This document shows positions 11,595 to 23,238 of a stretch of 64,000 nucleotides of DNA, one piece after another. The position numbers were made by a program, and so were the translations under genes. The stretch's first letter is position 1. The number at the start of each line of letters is the position of its first letter. Below the pieces are notes generated by a model. It saw only the letters and a program-made list of their open reading frames with translations. It was not told where the DNA came from and did no database searches. This DNA is from Lunularia cruciata (taxonomy: Eukaryota; Streptophyta; Marchantiopsida; Lunulariales; Lunulariaceae), in assembly GCA_948567375.1 (NCBI GenBank), contig OX419755.1:24061001-24125000 (forward strand). The letters run 5' to 3'.

Positions 11595-11619
11595 TCCCCA
11601 GCAGCGGTGCCAAAAAACA
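11595..11619 (-). other. Primer binding site of A1
   Basis: Directly inside the 5' LTR the minus strand reads TGGCACCGCTGCTGGGGATA after a short T run. It resembles the TGGCGCCGTTGCCGGGGA-type primer site of Tat/Athila-like gypsy elements. The exact tRNA is not certain. Confidence 0.65.
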
Positions 11620-12404
11620 TGTGACAACTCGGAAAATATCACTTTTGTGGTAATCAAGTAAGTAAAGTTTATTCCCACAAAGATACTAGTCAGAATTGAT
11701 CAAATAGGAAGCAAAGTAACAACTTCAGTTTTTCTTGGTTGCGTCTTTAATCTCTCACGTAGAAACTACACCGAAAAGAGAGTAACAAGCATTGATTTGT
11801 AGTCTCGTCACAAATTAACACTCCTTAATCACAACTTCAACAAATCTTTCCAATTAATCTTGATTGTGATGATTCAAGCTCTCCCAAAAATGGCACTTCA
11901 CTGCAAAACAACTTTGCCTCAAAATTGTGTTCCATCCCTCCACTAAAGGCACAACTTCCTAAATCAAAATTGATTCACATAAACTTTGCACTGCACTCAC
12001 AAATGCAGAATACTACCAACACTACAATTCCTCTCAAATCTGTCAAGGTATTGCTCCAATTGCACTTCACTCAAGATCAAACACACAAACTTAAGATCAA
12101 GGCTACAGAATCTAACATCCAACTGATTTGCACTTTGAAATTCTCCCAACACTCACAAACACAAGCATAGAATTGATACTTGGAATTGAGCTCAAGCAAT
12201 GAGCACTGCTTCACAACACTTCACTTTATCTATTCTTAGAAATTATGAGCATTGAACAACATATGACTGCAAATGCCACTCTTAAATAGTGAAGCAAATG
12301 ACAATTACCTAACAACTATACCATTCTACAACAACTTTCCTAACCTACAAATCCAAAATGATAATGCACCTCTTCATATTTGCCTCTTCAGATCTCACAA
12401 CTGT

Positions 12405-13128
12405 TACTACTCCAATCCAATGTCAACCTTGACCTTTGGTTCCCAAACCCGATGATCCCTCAATAATCACCATCCTTGGGTCTATCTAATCCTACTCCTA
12501 ACTCTTCAAATTCTACAATTTCTTCACTACAAACTACAATTGAGGTCTCAGGTAATCTTTCTAAGTTGGTATCTCTCGACCCACTTTTCTCTAAAGATTC
12601 ATAGAGCAACTTTGAAGACACTTGTACTCCTACTTCTACAACTTCGGGTCTTTGTACTTCTTGTATTTCACTACGAAGTTTATCTAACTCTGTTCTAACA
12701 AGATCTAGTTTGAGACACACATTGTCTCCTACCTCTAACATCTTCATATCTACACGTTCTCGCAGACAAATTAATAAATTATTCGACTCCGTGTCCTTTG
12801 CCTTTCTCTTGCGTGTCTCTTGCACCAATAACTTCAGCTCATGCAATCTTGCCTTCTCAAGTTTACCTTCAACTTACATGCTCAGCATTGCCTTGATTTC
12901 ATTGACAACTCCATCTACCTCATCAGCTTCTCCTACGACCTCAAGCTTCTCCTTCTTCCTTTCTTCCTCCAATTCACTACTATACATCTGGAGCTTGTCT
13001 TCAAATTTGGCCTTCCATGGCTCCTTCTCCCTCTGATTCACAAAGATTTGCTCCTTTGCTACCCAATCCTTGCAACAGATCTTCTTCTCTACCACTATCG
13101 TACTTTTCTTTTCTCTCTCTGGGAACAC
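12405..13128 (-). pseudogene. LTR-encoded protein (aORF), C-terminal half of the 5' LTR copy
   Basis: Two overlapping open frames (13128-12874 and 12846-12460) give a Lys/Glu-rich predicted coiled coil (FEDKLQMYSSELEEERKK; LVRTELDKLRSEIQEVQ). The conserved block VGVQVSSKLLYESLEKSGSR and a degraded C-terminal end near 12410 follow. It is the downstream part of the protein begun at 20997-22650. The two are separated by the insertion that carries chromovirus E1. Confidence 0.65.
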
Positions 13129-14535
13129 ACAGGGTGCCTAGCTGTGGAGACTACAGATCAGAGGCCTGAGGTAAACCCATAATGACTTGACTGAACACAC
13201 GTGTGATCCTATCATCGGAACCCTCCTTTCTCATAAATAATATTCTTGCTATTGAGAAGGGTAGTACCAGGCAACCTAACCTGTCATCACAACACGCACT
13301 CTTGGTTTGTTGGTCATCACTTCCAACATAACCAAGGAGAAATACACAACACTCCTAGAAGGAAATAATCTAAGCACAATGCCCGCACACCAATCCAAGC
13401 CAATTGGGCGTACAAATAGGCATACAAGCACAAAGAGGATCCAATCACAAGAATAAGGCAACAACTCTCTGTACTTTTTGTCGGAAAAGAGCTTCAAAGC
13501 CTTCTTGCTCTGTAATCAAGCTCATTTCAACCTATGCTCCAAGCTCCTCCCATCTGTACTTGAAAGCTCCACAAATTTCTACTCCATGTGGGGATTTTTT
13601 AAGTCTTTTTGATGGGGAAAACTTTGTGCAGCTCATATGAAAATAACTATTTTTGTATATCTTGGGTTCAAGTGTCTTAGGATTCAATGGAAATTCTGTG
13701 AGATAAGCTTTCCAATGATATAAAATGCACATCAATCAGATCACTACAACTTGCCTCACAAGCTCTCAAAGTTGGCCAGGGTTTTGCAACTTTCACCCTA
13801 ATTTTGAAATCCCCTTTTTAGGGTTTGCTCCTGGTTCTTGGCAAATTTTCCCCATATTTTTGATTCCAAAATACACTTGATCCTCACAAACACTCTGGCA
13901 ACCTGAAACCATCAATCATAGTCATAAGATAGGAGAATTGATATCCAATCAAGATGAAAGATAAAATTGCTCTACCGAGCTTATGACAGTATCTTCAATA
14001 GAATGTTTTGCATCAGATCTCACTCTTCACAGATCTAGAACCAACCAAATTTTCCACAATAGCTGTTTGTGTAAATTTTCTATGTCTTGTCTAAGTTCTT
14101 GCAAATTTTGGTAGCCTAATCCAACTCCAGTCCCTAGATGTGGATCAATTCCTAGGCTGGGCTAACTTGTGAGCTCTATGGACCCAGGTACACTTGATCC
14201 AAGACTCTGATTTCTCTATTCAAAGAATTCACATGAAACCTCCACATAGAGGTGAAAACTCTATCCACCAACAACTCTGGAAATTTTCATAAGGAAATTC
14301 AAACCATAACTTGGGGAGTGATCAAAACTCCAAACCTAATCATTAGCTCTTCTCCAACACGTTACATCCCATAAGCTTCAACTTCAATCAATTAGATCTG
14401 ATTTGAGATTGACCCAAAACTAGATTTTATTGCATTTAGTAATGTAAGCAATTTGTCTACTCTCCAATCCCACTAATAGATAGTGAAAATGTTTCAAGAA
14501 GCTCCCTCAATTGACTACTTTGTGCTCTTGGGTAT
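13129..14535. other. Unclassified insert, left part, no gene seen
   Basis: This stretch interrupts the LTR reading frame at about 13128 and continues beyond the chromovirus at 20179. No coding domain, terminal repeat or structural RNA is recognisable. It contains T-rich and A-rich runs and short unrelated frames only. It may be a non-autonomous DNA element or a piece of host DNA. The insert ends are not precisely placed. Confidence 0.45.
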
Positions 14536-14947
14536 TGTAAAAGACCGAAACCGAGGAGAGAAATAGGAGAATGGAAACTCACATTGGGACACTTGAATGA
14601 GGGAAAACTCTAAATGCCTAGCATGAGCTTTGGCTTTGGTATTTATAGGTAGCATACAAGGCCCTTGAGAAGCTTTTCAAGAAGCTTCCTCAAGCCGCTT
14701 TCTTAGAGTGCAAGCCAAGTTAACTAGGAAGCTTCTCAAGAAGCTTCCTTTTAGAAACCGCCTACTTGCCGTGCAAGCTAAGCTAGTTTGAAGCTTCTAG
14801 AAGCTACTTACTTAAGGTGCAAGCTAAGCTAACCGGAAAGCTTCCCAAGAAGCTTCCTAAATACTTCCAGAATATTCTAGGCTAATTTGTCTTATGTGCT
14901 ACTTCGTGAGCCTGACTGACTTTGTCGCTAAACTCCATATTGTTACA
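14536..14947 (-). repeat. 3' LTR of E1
   Basis: It is 412 bp with TGTAAAAGACC and ATTGTTACA plus-strand ends. Sense TATA box CCTATAAATA at 14649-14640. Three GAA/TTC arrays lie upstream of it in the sense direction (14676-14688, 14791-14803, 14865-14877). Confidence 0.92.
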
Positions 14948-14960
14948 TATTCCCCCGTTG
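14948..14960 (-). other. Polypurine tract of E1
   Basis: The minus strand reads ACGGGGGAATA directly before the 3' LTR start TGTAACA. Confidence 0.75.
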
Positions 14961-14976
14961 CTAGTTGGTGATGTCC

Positions 14977-16260
14977 TCATCGCCAGTGAAGCTTCAAATT
15001 CCTGATGGCCGTCTGTGCATTGGGGAGGTGAGAAAGAGGTTCCCAGGTGGCATCATGAAGGGGATATCCTTTCCAAAGGACCTTGTACTCCGTATGTTGG
15101 CAACAGCCTCGTTGAATGTGGCGACGCGCAAGGATATGATCAACTTTGTACTCCTCATGATCGTTGATAGGGATAGGAAGAGGGGGAGGTTGGACTTGAG
15201 AGGAAAAGGAAGAGGGTTTTGGAACAAAGGGTTTCAACTTGGAAACATGAAAGACAGGATGGATACGCATGTGACAAGGCAAGGCAAGACGATAAGCAAC
15301 AGGAGAGACAATTTGGGTGATATCAAAGGGTCCTATCCAATTAGGGGCAAGTTTATGAACTTGGGTATCAAGTGGGAGAGGGAGGTTACTAGAGGATAGC
15401 ATGACTTTATCACCGACTTCAAAGGTGAGATCTCGACGATGGTGGTCCGCATATTGTTTTTGGCGATTCTGAGCAACAAGGAGGTGAGACTTGGCTTGTT
15501 GGAGAGATTGGGATATAGTGGTCAAGAATGTGGAAGTATGAGGAACCTGAGATGGAAGGCGAGCAAGAAGAGAATCTGGAACAAGCGGATCTTGGCCAAA
15601 ATTGAGAAAGAAAGGAGAGAATCCGGTGCTTGCCTGTTTGGAATTGTTGTAGGCAAATTCGGCAGCGGCAAGACATTCATCCCCATAGGTATGGTGGACA
15701 TTGACAAAGGCATGCAACATATCCTCCAATGTACGATTTGCACGTTTGGTTTGTCCATCAGTTTGAGGATGATAGGCCGTGGACAAAGCAAGCTTGGTGC
15801 CGAGTATCTGAAAGAGTGCTTGCCAAAACTTCCCGGAAAAGCAAGGATCACGGTCGGAGATGAGTACGCATGGCATTTCATGATGCTTGAAGACATTGTC
15901 AAAGTAGATTTGCGCTAAGGTTGGAGCATCCACGGTATCACAGGTTGGTGCCAAGTGGATTTGCTTACTAAGCTTATCCACAAACACCACGATGGCGGTG
16001 TGTCCTTGTTTTGTCTTTGGCAAGGATGTGATGAGATCCAAGCTCACATGTATCCAAGCTCCCAACAAGCTGATGGAATGGCAAGCGGTTGAAGGAGTCC
16101 ACCCGGCTTCTAGTTGCTGGCCTTGTTACACTGGCAGCTCTCACACGATTGGACAAATTCTTGAACATCTTGTGTCATGTTGGGCCACCACCATTGACAT
16201 TGGAGGGTACCCAAGGTCTTGTCTACACCCATATGACCAATGATTGGTAAATCATGGGCT
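14977..16260 (-). pseudogene. Integrase with C-terminal chromodomain, E1
   Basis: The His-His-Cys-Cys domain is read near 16255-16090 (GHMGVDKTLGTLQ, then CESCQCNKASNQ) in a different frame from the rest, so a frameshift lies near 16070. The core and C-terminus are open for 363 residues (16068-14977). Asp is present in SLDLITSLPKTKQG, Asp in ISDRDPCFSG, and Glu in RANRTLEDML. A GPF-type module (NWIGPFDITQIV) follows. The chromodomain near residues 300-360 contains EYKVLWKGYP and ATWEPLSHL. In this family the chromodomain is thought to steer insertion to marked chromatin. Confidence 0.93.
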
Positions 16261-16372
16261 TCTTGAAGGCACACAAGTCAAAGATCACCTTTGGCTAGAA
16301 CATAGATCCGGTCCGCATGGAATAGAAGGCCTTCCTTGAAGGAGAAGGTGTTGTACTCCTTGTCACCTGTTG

Positions 16373-17785
16373 TTAGCCGACCATGTACCATTTGGAAGAA
16401 GGGATCTTGTGTAGAGCTAACCAAAACTTGTTATGAATCTTGGGATCAATTGACACCGTCGTAATTGCTACCGCAATGAGAGGAAGAGACTTCAAATCAG
16501 GTTGTTGTGATAGAGCATCAAGGATGACATGGAACCGACCTGGTTTGTACTCAAGTTTGATGTTGAACAATTGGAGTTGCTCTTCCCATCAATGATGTCG
16601 ACTCTTCATGTGCTCTAGGTGTAAGGTCTGCAACAATGGCTTGTGATCAGTTCGCATGATCACTTGTTTCCCCAAGAGATAATGCCTCCATACCTTGGTG
16701 GCATATACCATTGCAAATTGTTCCCGATCTCAAGCAGAGTAATTTCTTTCAGCTGTATTTAGTCGGCAAGACACAAAGGCAATAGGATGTAGTCCATCTG
16801 GAAATTCTTGTTGCAACACAGCTCCAATTGCAAAGTTAGAAGCATCAAAATCAACCACACAAGGTAGTTGAGGATCATATGGTTGAAGAATGGGTCTTGA
16901 AGACACCATATGCTTTAACTTCTGGAATGCTTCTTCATGCTTGGTGGTCCATTGGAAGCTCAAGTTCTTTCCCAAGAGGTCAGTCAATGGTGCAGCCATG
17001 TGAGCATAATAGTGGATGAACCGTCGGTAAAAACTGGCCAATCCATTGAATGCTCATACTTCGGTAGCATCCTTTGGGGTAGGCCAATCAGTAATGGCCT
17101 TGATCTTCTCTTCTTCCAACTTGATCCCCTCTGATGAGATCTTATGACCCAAGAAGGTAACCTCCTTTTGCCAAAAAGCACACTTTGACTTCTTGTAGTA
17201 AAATTTCCACTATTGTAGTTGTTTTAGGACTTCTCGCACATGATTCATGTGTTCTGCCTCTGTCCTACTATAGATTAAGATATCATCTAAGAACACTACC
17301 ACGAACTGATCCAATAGTCCCTCCAACATCCGATGCATCTGATCCATGAAGACTGCTAGAGCATTAGTGAGTCCAAAAGGTAGAACTCTCCACTCAAAAT
17401 GTCCATACCTTGTACGAATGGCAGTCGTTTGCACGTCCTCTCCTTCAATAGGAATTTGCCAATAGCCGCTACAAAGATCTAGCTTGGAAAAGTAGCGTGC
17501 TCCACTTAATTGATCAAGCAGGTCATTGATCTGAGGCAAGGGATATGCATTCTTCACGGTTTGCTTATTGAGCCCACGGTAATCAATACAGAAACAAAGC
17601 CCTCCATCCTTCTTTGAAACAAATAATACCAGTGCTCCCCACGGAGAGGTACTATGTCGTATGAAATCCTTCTCCAACAACTCTATAAGTGTTGTTCGCA
17701 ACTCCTCTAACTCCTTTGGTGAGAGCCGATAGATTGGTCTACTCACTGGAGTACTCCTTGGCAATAACTTGATCTTGAAGGGCAT
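16373..17785 (-). pseudogene. Reverse transcriptase / RNase H, E1
   Basis: RT is open from 17785 to 17210. It contains [57 protein letters not shown] and the catalytic FLDD ([12 protein letters not shown]). A stop at 17210 separates the thumb and connection. RNase H follows ([29 protein letters not shown]) with further stops near 17040 and 16730. The domain order and motifs are those of chromovirus pol. Confidence 0.92.
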
Positions 17786-18115
17786 ACCTTGATCAGAGGG
17801 TAATCCCTATGGTAGATCATCCGGAAACACATCTGCAAACTCATGAACTATCCAATCAACTGTTGCTTGATGCGGCACCTGGCCCTCCTCAAATTGTTCT
17901 TGTGCAATCGGCTTGATCCACACCGCGAATACAGACTTATCTTCCTCCAAAGCTTGCTCTATCGTTGCTTCATTAACAAACTTCCCTTCTAGGGACTCAT
18001 CTCTCTTCCAAGCTTGCTCTATGGTTGCCTTCTTGGCAAACTTCCCATCTTGGGACTCATCTCCCTTCCAGATTTGCTCTATGGCTACCTTCTCAACAAA
18101 CTTCCCATCTTGGGA

Positions 18116-18550
18116 CTAACTATTCTTAGGTGTCTTACTCAAACATGCCAGACAACCTAATCGGAAATTCCTACCTTTGTTTTGTACTTGAATTTGACGT
18201 TGGGTCCAATCAAATTGAACCTTATGACGTTCAAGCCAAGGTAGAACCAAAATGATATCATAGTGTAGAGGTGCCACTACAAACCTCATACACTCCAAAT
18301 ACTCCTTCCCAATCTTGAAGGTAACAGGATGCGAGGTGCAGAATGTATAACCTTTTCTACCATCCATCATCAAACTACTTCCAATCACTGGCTTGATAGG
18401 AATACCCAATTCCTTTGCTACTTGCATAGATATGCAATTCTCTGAACTTCCAAAATCAACCAAAATCCTACAACCCCGATTAGATATCGTACCTTGCAAG
18501 TGAAGCAAACTTGCATAGGTCGAGCCTTCAATCCCATTGGAACTAATCAA
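18116..18550 (-). pseudogene. Aspartic protease, E1
   Basis: This 144-residue open frame has the retropepsin active site as LVDFGSSENCIS; the catalytic Asp is kept but the next residue, normally Ser or Thr, is Phe. The downstream hydrophobic-Gly motif is IILVLPWL in place of a usual ILGMPWL, so its Gly is lost. It sits between gag and RT, and a Ser/Phe-rich linker at about 17900-18110 joins it to RT. A linker repeat with three similar units of about 63 bases is visible at 17940-18118. Confidence 0.85.
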
Positions 18551-18589
18551 GCTCCCAGTAGGCGGCTCAAAATCTCCTACTGGGATTCT

Positions 18590-19476
18590 TTGTTTCCCTG
18601 ATCATTCTGTTCCACAAACTCCATTTGGGCAACTTGTCGAGGTCACCCATTCCTAAGTGGACATTCAGCAATGCGATGTCCAACTTGGCGACAATAAAAG
18701 CAACCTCCATTTTGTTGTAATCTTTCTCTATCTACTATGCCAAGTAGTCTTTGTTGGATAGCATCAATCTCCATTGGTACCGGTTCTTCCACTTGTGGTA
18801 CTGGTAGGTTTTGTGTAGGTTGAGGTCAAGACCAAGTTGTCGCAACTAAGGAATCAAAATGCTCAGCCAATTGCATGGCTTCTTCTATGTTTTGTGGCTC
18901 TCGCATGGTCACCTCCAATCTGGTTCGTGACTTCAATCCTCGCACAAATCGATCCAGAACTTCACCTTCTTGGATATCTAGAATTTGCATGATGCTATTC
19001 TAAAATTGTGTGATGTAGCTTCTCACTAAGCTAATCTGCCTCAACTCCGCCAATTTATCTCATGTAGCTCGGGTGGCATTTATAGTCTAAAATTGACCAA
19101 GTATTGCATCCTTGAATTCTGCCTATGTCAAAATCGGTGTAACAATTTGTAGTTCAGCTCTTTCTACTCGGAATCGCCACCAAAGTTTTGCCACGCCATC
19201 CAACTGGCTAGAAGCCAAGAGAATTTGTTTCCGCTCATCTTGAAGATTGGTGGCTTCAAAGTAACGTTCACAGTCAAACACAAAATTCTCCACTGTGCTT
19301 GGAAGATTCTTGCCTTCAAACACCTTGGGTTTTGGAAATCAAATGCAATCTTCTCCATCTTGAATTGGCGCTCTGTCTATCTGTTCTCGTCGTTGCTGGT
19401 CTTGTTCATCCAACAATCGAGTAAGATGCTCAATTTTTTGTTGCATTGCAAGGATAACATCCGGTATTGCCGCCAT
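18590..19476 (-). pseudogene. Gag, E1
   Basis: The Met at 19476 opens MAAIPDVILAMQQKIEHLT, a short helical start. The gag core follows (NFVFDCERYFEATN, VAKLWWRF, FVRGLKSRTRLEVTMREPQN). A single zinc knuckle lies near 18716-18655, CFYCRQVGHRIAEC (Cys-2-Cys-4-His-4-Cys). Several in-frame stops and a frameshift near 19340 break it. The copy in E2 (60700-61536) is similar and has fewer stops in the core. Confidence 0.85.
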
Positions 19477-19732
19477 TGCTACTACTCTATTCCACTACCC
19501 TCAATTTATCTAGTTGATTAACACATAGATACAACACGTCCACCGTTCTCCATAAGTTACAACTGGAAGTATCAAGGGTTCCTCTGACACGGTGATCATA
19601 TGTAGAAAATCTTGCCCAAAGCGTGAGGTGATGAATTGTGTGAAACAATGCTTTGGTAATATCTGGACATGAAAGTCCCAATGGTTTGGCGGAAGTAGAT
19701 TTGGTGGTCCATAAATTCCATCCATCCCATTC

Positions 19733-19747
19733 TTGCTTTGATACCAA
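19733..19747 (-). other. Primer binding site of E1 (initiator Met tRNA)
   Basis: The minus strand reads TTGGTATCAAAGCAAG directly after the 5' LTR. This matches the common plant primer site TGGTATCAGAGC with one change. The E2 copy at 61791-61806 has the exact version. Confidence 0.88.
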
Positions 19748-20173
19748 TGTAAAGGACCAAAACCGAGGAGAGAAATAGGAGAATGGAAACTCACATTGGG
19801 ACACTTGAATGAGAGAAAACTCCAAATGCCTAGCATGAGCTTTGGCTTTGGTATTTATAGGTAGCATACAAGGCCCTTGAGAAGCTTCTCAAGAAGCTTC
19901 CTCAAGCCGCTTTCTTAGAGTGCAAGCCAAGTTAACTAGGAAGCTTCTCAAGACGCTTCCTTCTAGAAGCCGCCTACTTGGCGTGCAAGCTAAGCTAGTT
20001 TGAAGCTTCTAGAAGCTTCCTTCTAGAAGCTACTTACTTAAGGTGCAAGCTAAGCTAACCGGAAAGCTTCCCAAGAAGCTTCCTAGATACTTCCAGAATA
20101 TTCTAGGCTAATTTGTCTTATGTGCTACTTCGTGAACCTGACTGACTTTGTCGCTAAACTCCATATTGTTACA
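19748..20173 (-). repeat. 5' LTR of E1
   Basis: It is 426 bp, with the same termini as the 3' LTR plus a 14-base duplication around 20016-20030. The sense TATA box lies at about 19860-19852. Confidence 0.92.
19881..20103 (-). promoter_or_regulatory. Heat-shock-element-like arrays upstream of the LTR TATA box (E1)
   Basis: Alternating GAA and TTC units with 2-base gaps form perfect arrays: GAAGCTTCTAGAAGCTTC at 20002-20019 (four units) and TTCCAGAATATTC at 20091-20103 (three units). Further GAAGCTTC pairs lie at 19881-19900 and 19940-19980. This spacing matches the binding site of heat shock transcription factors. They lie about 30-250 bases upstream of the TATA box in the sense direction. 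Function is inferred. Confidence 0.6.
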
Positions 20174-20178
20174 GGTAT

Positions 20179-20996
20179 GAATTTAACCCCCCTTGACTCA
20201 ATTCATCATATCCCTCTCATACTCAGCTCAAATTGTGTGATTTCTATCTCCAAATTGTATCCTATCATCTCCTCTTTCCAATCATCTCCTTCTTCCCCCA
20301 AATGGCCTCCTTGAACTCCCTCGATGGTCAAAAAAATCCAGACTTTTCTCTTGGGACCCAAGCTCTTGCACATTTGTCCTTTAGTCTTTTTACTTTTTGA
20401 CAAATGGACCCCACAACTCCACCTTGAAGCTTATGAGCAAAAATTTAGGCATTCTCCAACTATAGAAGGACATATATTGTCAAGTCCCAGACCTTTTCAT
20501 AAGTAAGCACCAGAAGGATGAAAGGATCCGGGTTTCCCATCACCGACTCCTCAAACACCACCTTGAAATGTGCTACCAACCAATCCCATAAGTCGTCACG
20601 GTGTAAATCTGAAGCTTGATGAGAAAAGGATTTGTGAGTGACAGATTGGGAGCATGGGACATCTCATGCTTGAATGCTTCCTCTGATGCTCTAACACTTG
20701 TTCTCTGCTAGAACTCTCACTCCTAACGTCCTTCTCTCCTTGAGACTCTCCAAACTAAAACACACCCGTCTCTCAACTTGCCCTCATCTTTATTCATCAA
20801 AGCCCGTAAACATGATAAGATTGTAACCCACATGGCCAATCACATTCATGTACATAGATAGCTCACATGGCAACATCTCATCCATCGGATCTAGCATATA
20901 ACTTACCCCACTAACATAGAGATAAACTATGATAAGTCACTTTTTTATGGCCTATGCAAACCACAACACGACACCGCGCTCCACTAACTCTTCCTA
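20179..20996. other. Unclassified insert, right part, no gene seen
   Basis: This is the continuation of the DNA that the chromovirus entered (compare 13129-14535). A short minus-strand frame at 20403-20206 is Lys/Gly-rich, and another near 20600 reads HRDDLWDWLVAHFKVVFEES. Neither is recognised. The right edge with LTR sequence is near 20996. Confidence 0.4.
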
Positions 20997-22650
20997 CTAG
21001 GCTTGATCTTTCTCCCCTGCCCTCTTCTTGAGACTCTCCAACTCTTGCTCCATCACCGCTATAATTGTTTTTGAGTGGATTAACTCTACTCGGGCATCTG
21101 CAATTTCCCCCTTCAACATTGCAACCAACACGTTCATCTCCTTCACCTCCTCGCAACTCTTTACTAGATCCTCCCTCATCACCTCAAAGTGATTACTCCA
21201 AAGAACCTCCTCAACCCAAAGTTCTTTGGCTTCCATCTCCACCATCGTCAACTTACTTTGCAACAACAAGGTTTCCGCACTCCAGGTCTTCACTACTGCC
21301 AACTCATCCCGCACCTCAAGATTGGCACACACCATCTCCATCTTCTTCTGCTATAAAAAACATCAACAGCAGACATACTACCTTCGACAAATATTCCACT
21401 CCTTTGCACTTCTCGCCATCAGCTTGGCCTTTAGGTTCCGACCAAACCACTTCTTGCACATTGCCCCAAAGTCGCAATCTTTATACTTTCAAAGTTTCTT
21501 CCTCTGAGCTTTCCTCCTCTTCCATGGTAACTTTACCAAGCCCCACTTTAGCTACAGTCATAACGTTCTTCTCCTTGGCTGTCTGGGGTGTGCCATAACT
21601 TCCTCTCCCTTCTTCTTCTCACCGCCCCATTCAAGGGCGTAGAAACTTTGGGACTCGGCTTTCCTGCCTCAACCATCGGCCTTTATGTTTGCTGAACCTC
21701 TGCCTCACCTTCACTATCATTGCTCAATTCTTCACTTTGTAGTGTGAACTCCTCTTCTTCTCTTGACATTTCTTCCTTTGATCTAGTTTCTCCTTCCGAC
21801 TCTTCTTTCGATTCCGGCGTGGCTTCCTTCATCTTCACCATCACCGCCATTGGGTTAAGCTTTGTCACTTTCTAAGGCTGGACTGTCACAACACGACTCT
21901 CAGGCTTGGCTGTCTTTCTAGCCCTTGGAAGGTCAATTGCTTCAATTTTTTCCTTCCCACTCTTCTTGTGGTACTCATCCCCATCTTGCACTCTCTCCAT
22001 ATAATATTGCTCATCTACATTTGCCTCCTTCTGCAAATCCAGATGAAAGTGCAAGCGCATTCAATTTCTTTCTTCTGAGGTCAATAAGTTAAATCCAAAA
22101 TAAAAGTGCGCTGCAAAGGGCACAAAATAATGCAGTGGCATATCCATTCTCCACCCTAAAATCATATGCCCCACTCTTTGATGTAGACATTTTGCCCAAT
22201 CTACTGCCTCTCTTGCAAACATTTGGTGAAAGAACACCGCCTATTGCATAGTAACATAGGTGGTTTGCTTTGGCTTAAACATTGCCATCATTGCTCTTAC
22301 TAATCACTCTCCGCTTGGGGTCTCTATAACTGTCCACCTTATACCCATCCTTGGTGCAAGGGTGATTGAACAAATTTCTCACTTTGGCAATCTCTTCTGA
22401 AGCATCACTCTTCCACTAGAAGGTGGAAGCTCCTATCTCTCCTGCTTCTCTTCCCAAAACTACTCTCCAATCCGCCTCTATCCATCAAACTGGATTTCCT
22501 CTCTTCCCCTCATGCTTTGGTCCATCCTTGCAATTGCTCGTTGCAATTTCTACCATGAAACTTGGAAAATTGAAGTTCCAGTTCCAGGCCAGGAACGTGA
22601 TATGAAGTCTTGTCAAGACTTCAATTCATGCTATTACTTCTAACCTATGA
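20997..22650 (-). pseudogene. LTR-encoded protein (aORF), N-terminal part of the 5' LTR copy
   Basis: It matches the 3' LTR copy at 1180-2300 but is more decayed. The start block reads IEVLTRLHITFLAWNWNFNF, then GNPV, KDGYKVDSYRDPKRR, and the acidic region at 21868-21683 (SKEESEGETRSKEEMSREEE). A 114-residue coiled coil at 21341-20997 (LVKSCEEVKEMNVLVAMLKG) is absent from the other LTR. At least ten stops or frame changes occur. The frame stops at the insert edge and resumes at 13128. Confidence 0.7.
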
Positions 22651-23238
22651 ATTGCAAGCTCCCTCACCACACTCTACAAACTCACTTTTGGGGTCATCGT
22701 GTGCTTCCTCACCTTCTTCTTATGGAAGATCGTTCCCAAGATCCTAACCCACTCCTCTTCCTACGGATTTACAATTTGCATTACTTTGGGTCGACTTTGA
22801 ATAGGAACCAGGTAGCAACTTGACATTGCTCTACTTCCTCACACAACTTGAAATTTTATAATCCTGCCCTGATCGGTCATTCTTCAGTTGCTCCTCCTCT
22901 CTAGTCTCCGATTCGGTGAAGTTGTTTCCTATCACTATCAAAAACTTCTTGATCTCAAGGTCATTACTTCTTCCCACGTACTTTCTTGATTGGGCCAACT
23001 CCGAAGAAGTTTGTTACAGGTTCTTCAGATCAGATCACACTGCCCAATACAAAGTCTCACCTTCTTCTTCTTTGTCTTCATGTCTCTTTTGATCTTGACC
23101 CAAGGTTGACTTTGGGTTTACTCCAAACCCTTGCTTCTTCTTATTTCTTCCCAGTTTAGCACTCTTTAGGCTTTATCCGCGTACTTCTTCTTCAAATTTT
23201 CCTAAAACTATCCAAAACAAAAAATTGTGGGTACCACA

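Larger units (their letters stand above)
14536..20173 (-). mobile_element. Chromovirus E1: complete Ty3/gypsy element with target duplication GGTAT
   Basis: Two similar LTRs (14536-14947 and 19748-20173) flank primer site, gag, protease, RT/RNase H, integrase and chromodomain on the minus strand, 5638 bp in total. GGTAT at 14531-14535 is repeated exactly at 20174-20178, which proves the insertion edges. By eye the LTRs differ at about 11 positions plus one 14-base indel, so the insertion is fairly young. Despite this, gag, RT and the integrase zinc region carry stops, so the copy probably moved with helper proteins or decayed quickly. Confidence 0.95.
1..23238 (-). mobile_element. Family-A Ty3/gypsy LTR retrotransposon A1 (interrupted, left end outside window)
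   Basis: In sense (minus) order the element reads 5' LTR (23238 to 11620), primer site, gag, protease, RT/RNase H, integrase, purine tract and 3' LTR (2863 to before base 1). The protease-RT-RNaseH-integrase order is that of Ty3/gypsy. No chromodomain follows the integrase. The Tat-like primer site and very long LTRs suggest the Tat/Ogre side of the superfamily, which is inference. Both LTRs end in the same terminal sequence next to different flanks. A family-B LTR interrupts gag/protease, and a block carrying chromovirus E1 interrupts the 5' LTR. All frames carry stops or frameshifts, so the copy is dead. Confidence 0.85.
11620..23238 (-). repeat. 5' LTR of A1, split by a large insertion
   Basis: The plus-strand left end is TGTGACAACTCGG (11620) and the right end GGGTACCACA (23238). 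LTR sequence runs 11620 to about 13128 and about 20997 to 23238, around 3.75 kb in all. That is longer than the 3' LTR because it retains the coiled-coil part of the LTR reading frame. Bases 22651-23238 are the sense 5' part (U3) and hold no gene. The right flank from 23239 is unrelated AT-rich DNA, which fixes the element end. Confidence 0.8.

Noticed and set aside
14965-15918. Plus-strand frames of 144 and 159 residues
   Set aside because: They lie opposite the chromovirus integrase, whose minus frame has all catalytic and chromodomain motifs.
19733-19747. tRNA gene fragment
   Set aside because: The match to initiator-Met tRNA is only the 3' primer stretch beside an LTR, so it is a primer binding site.
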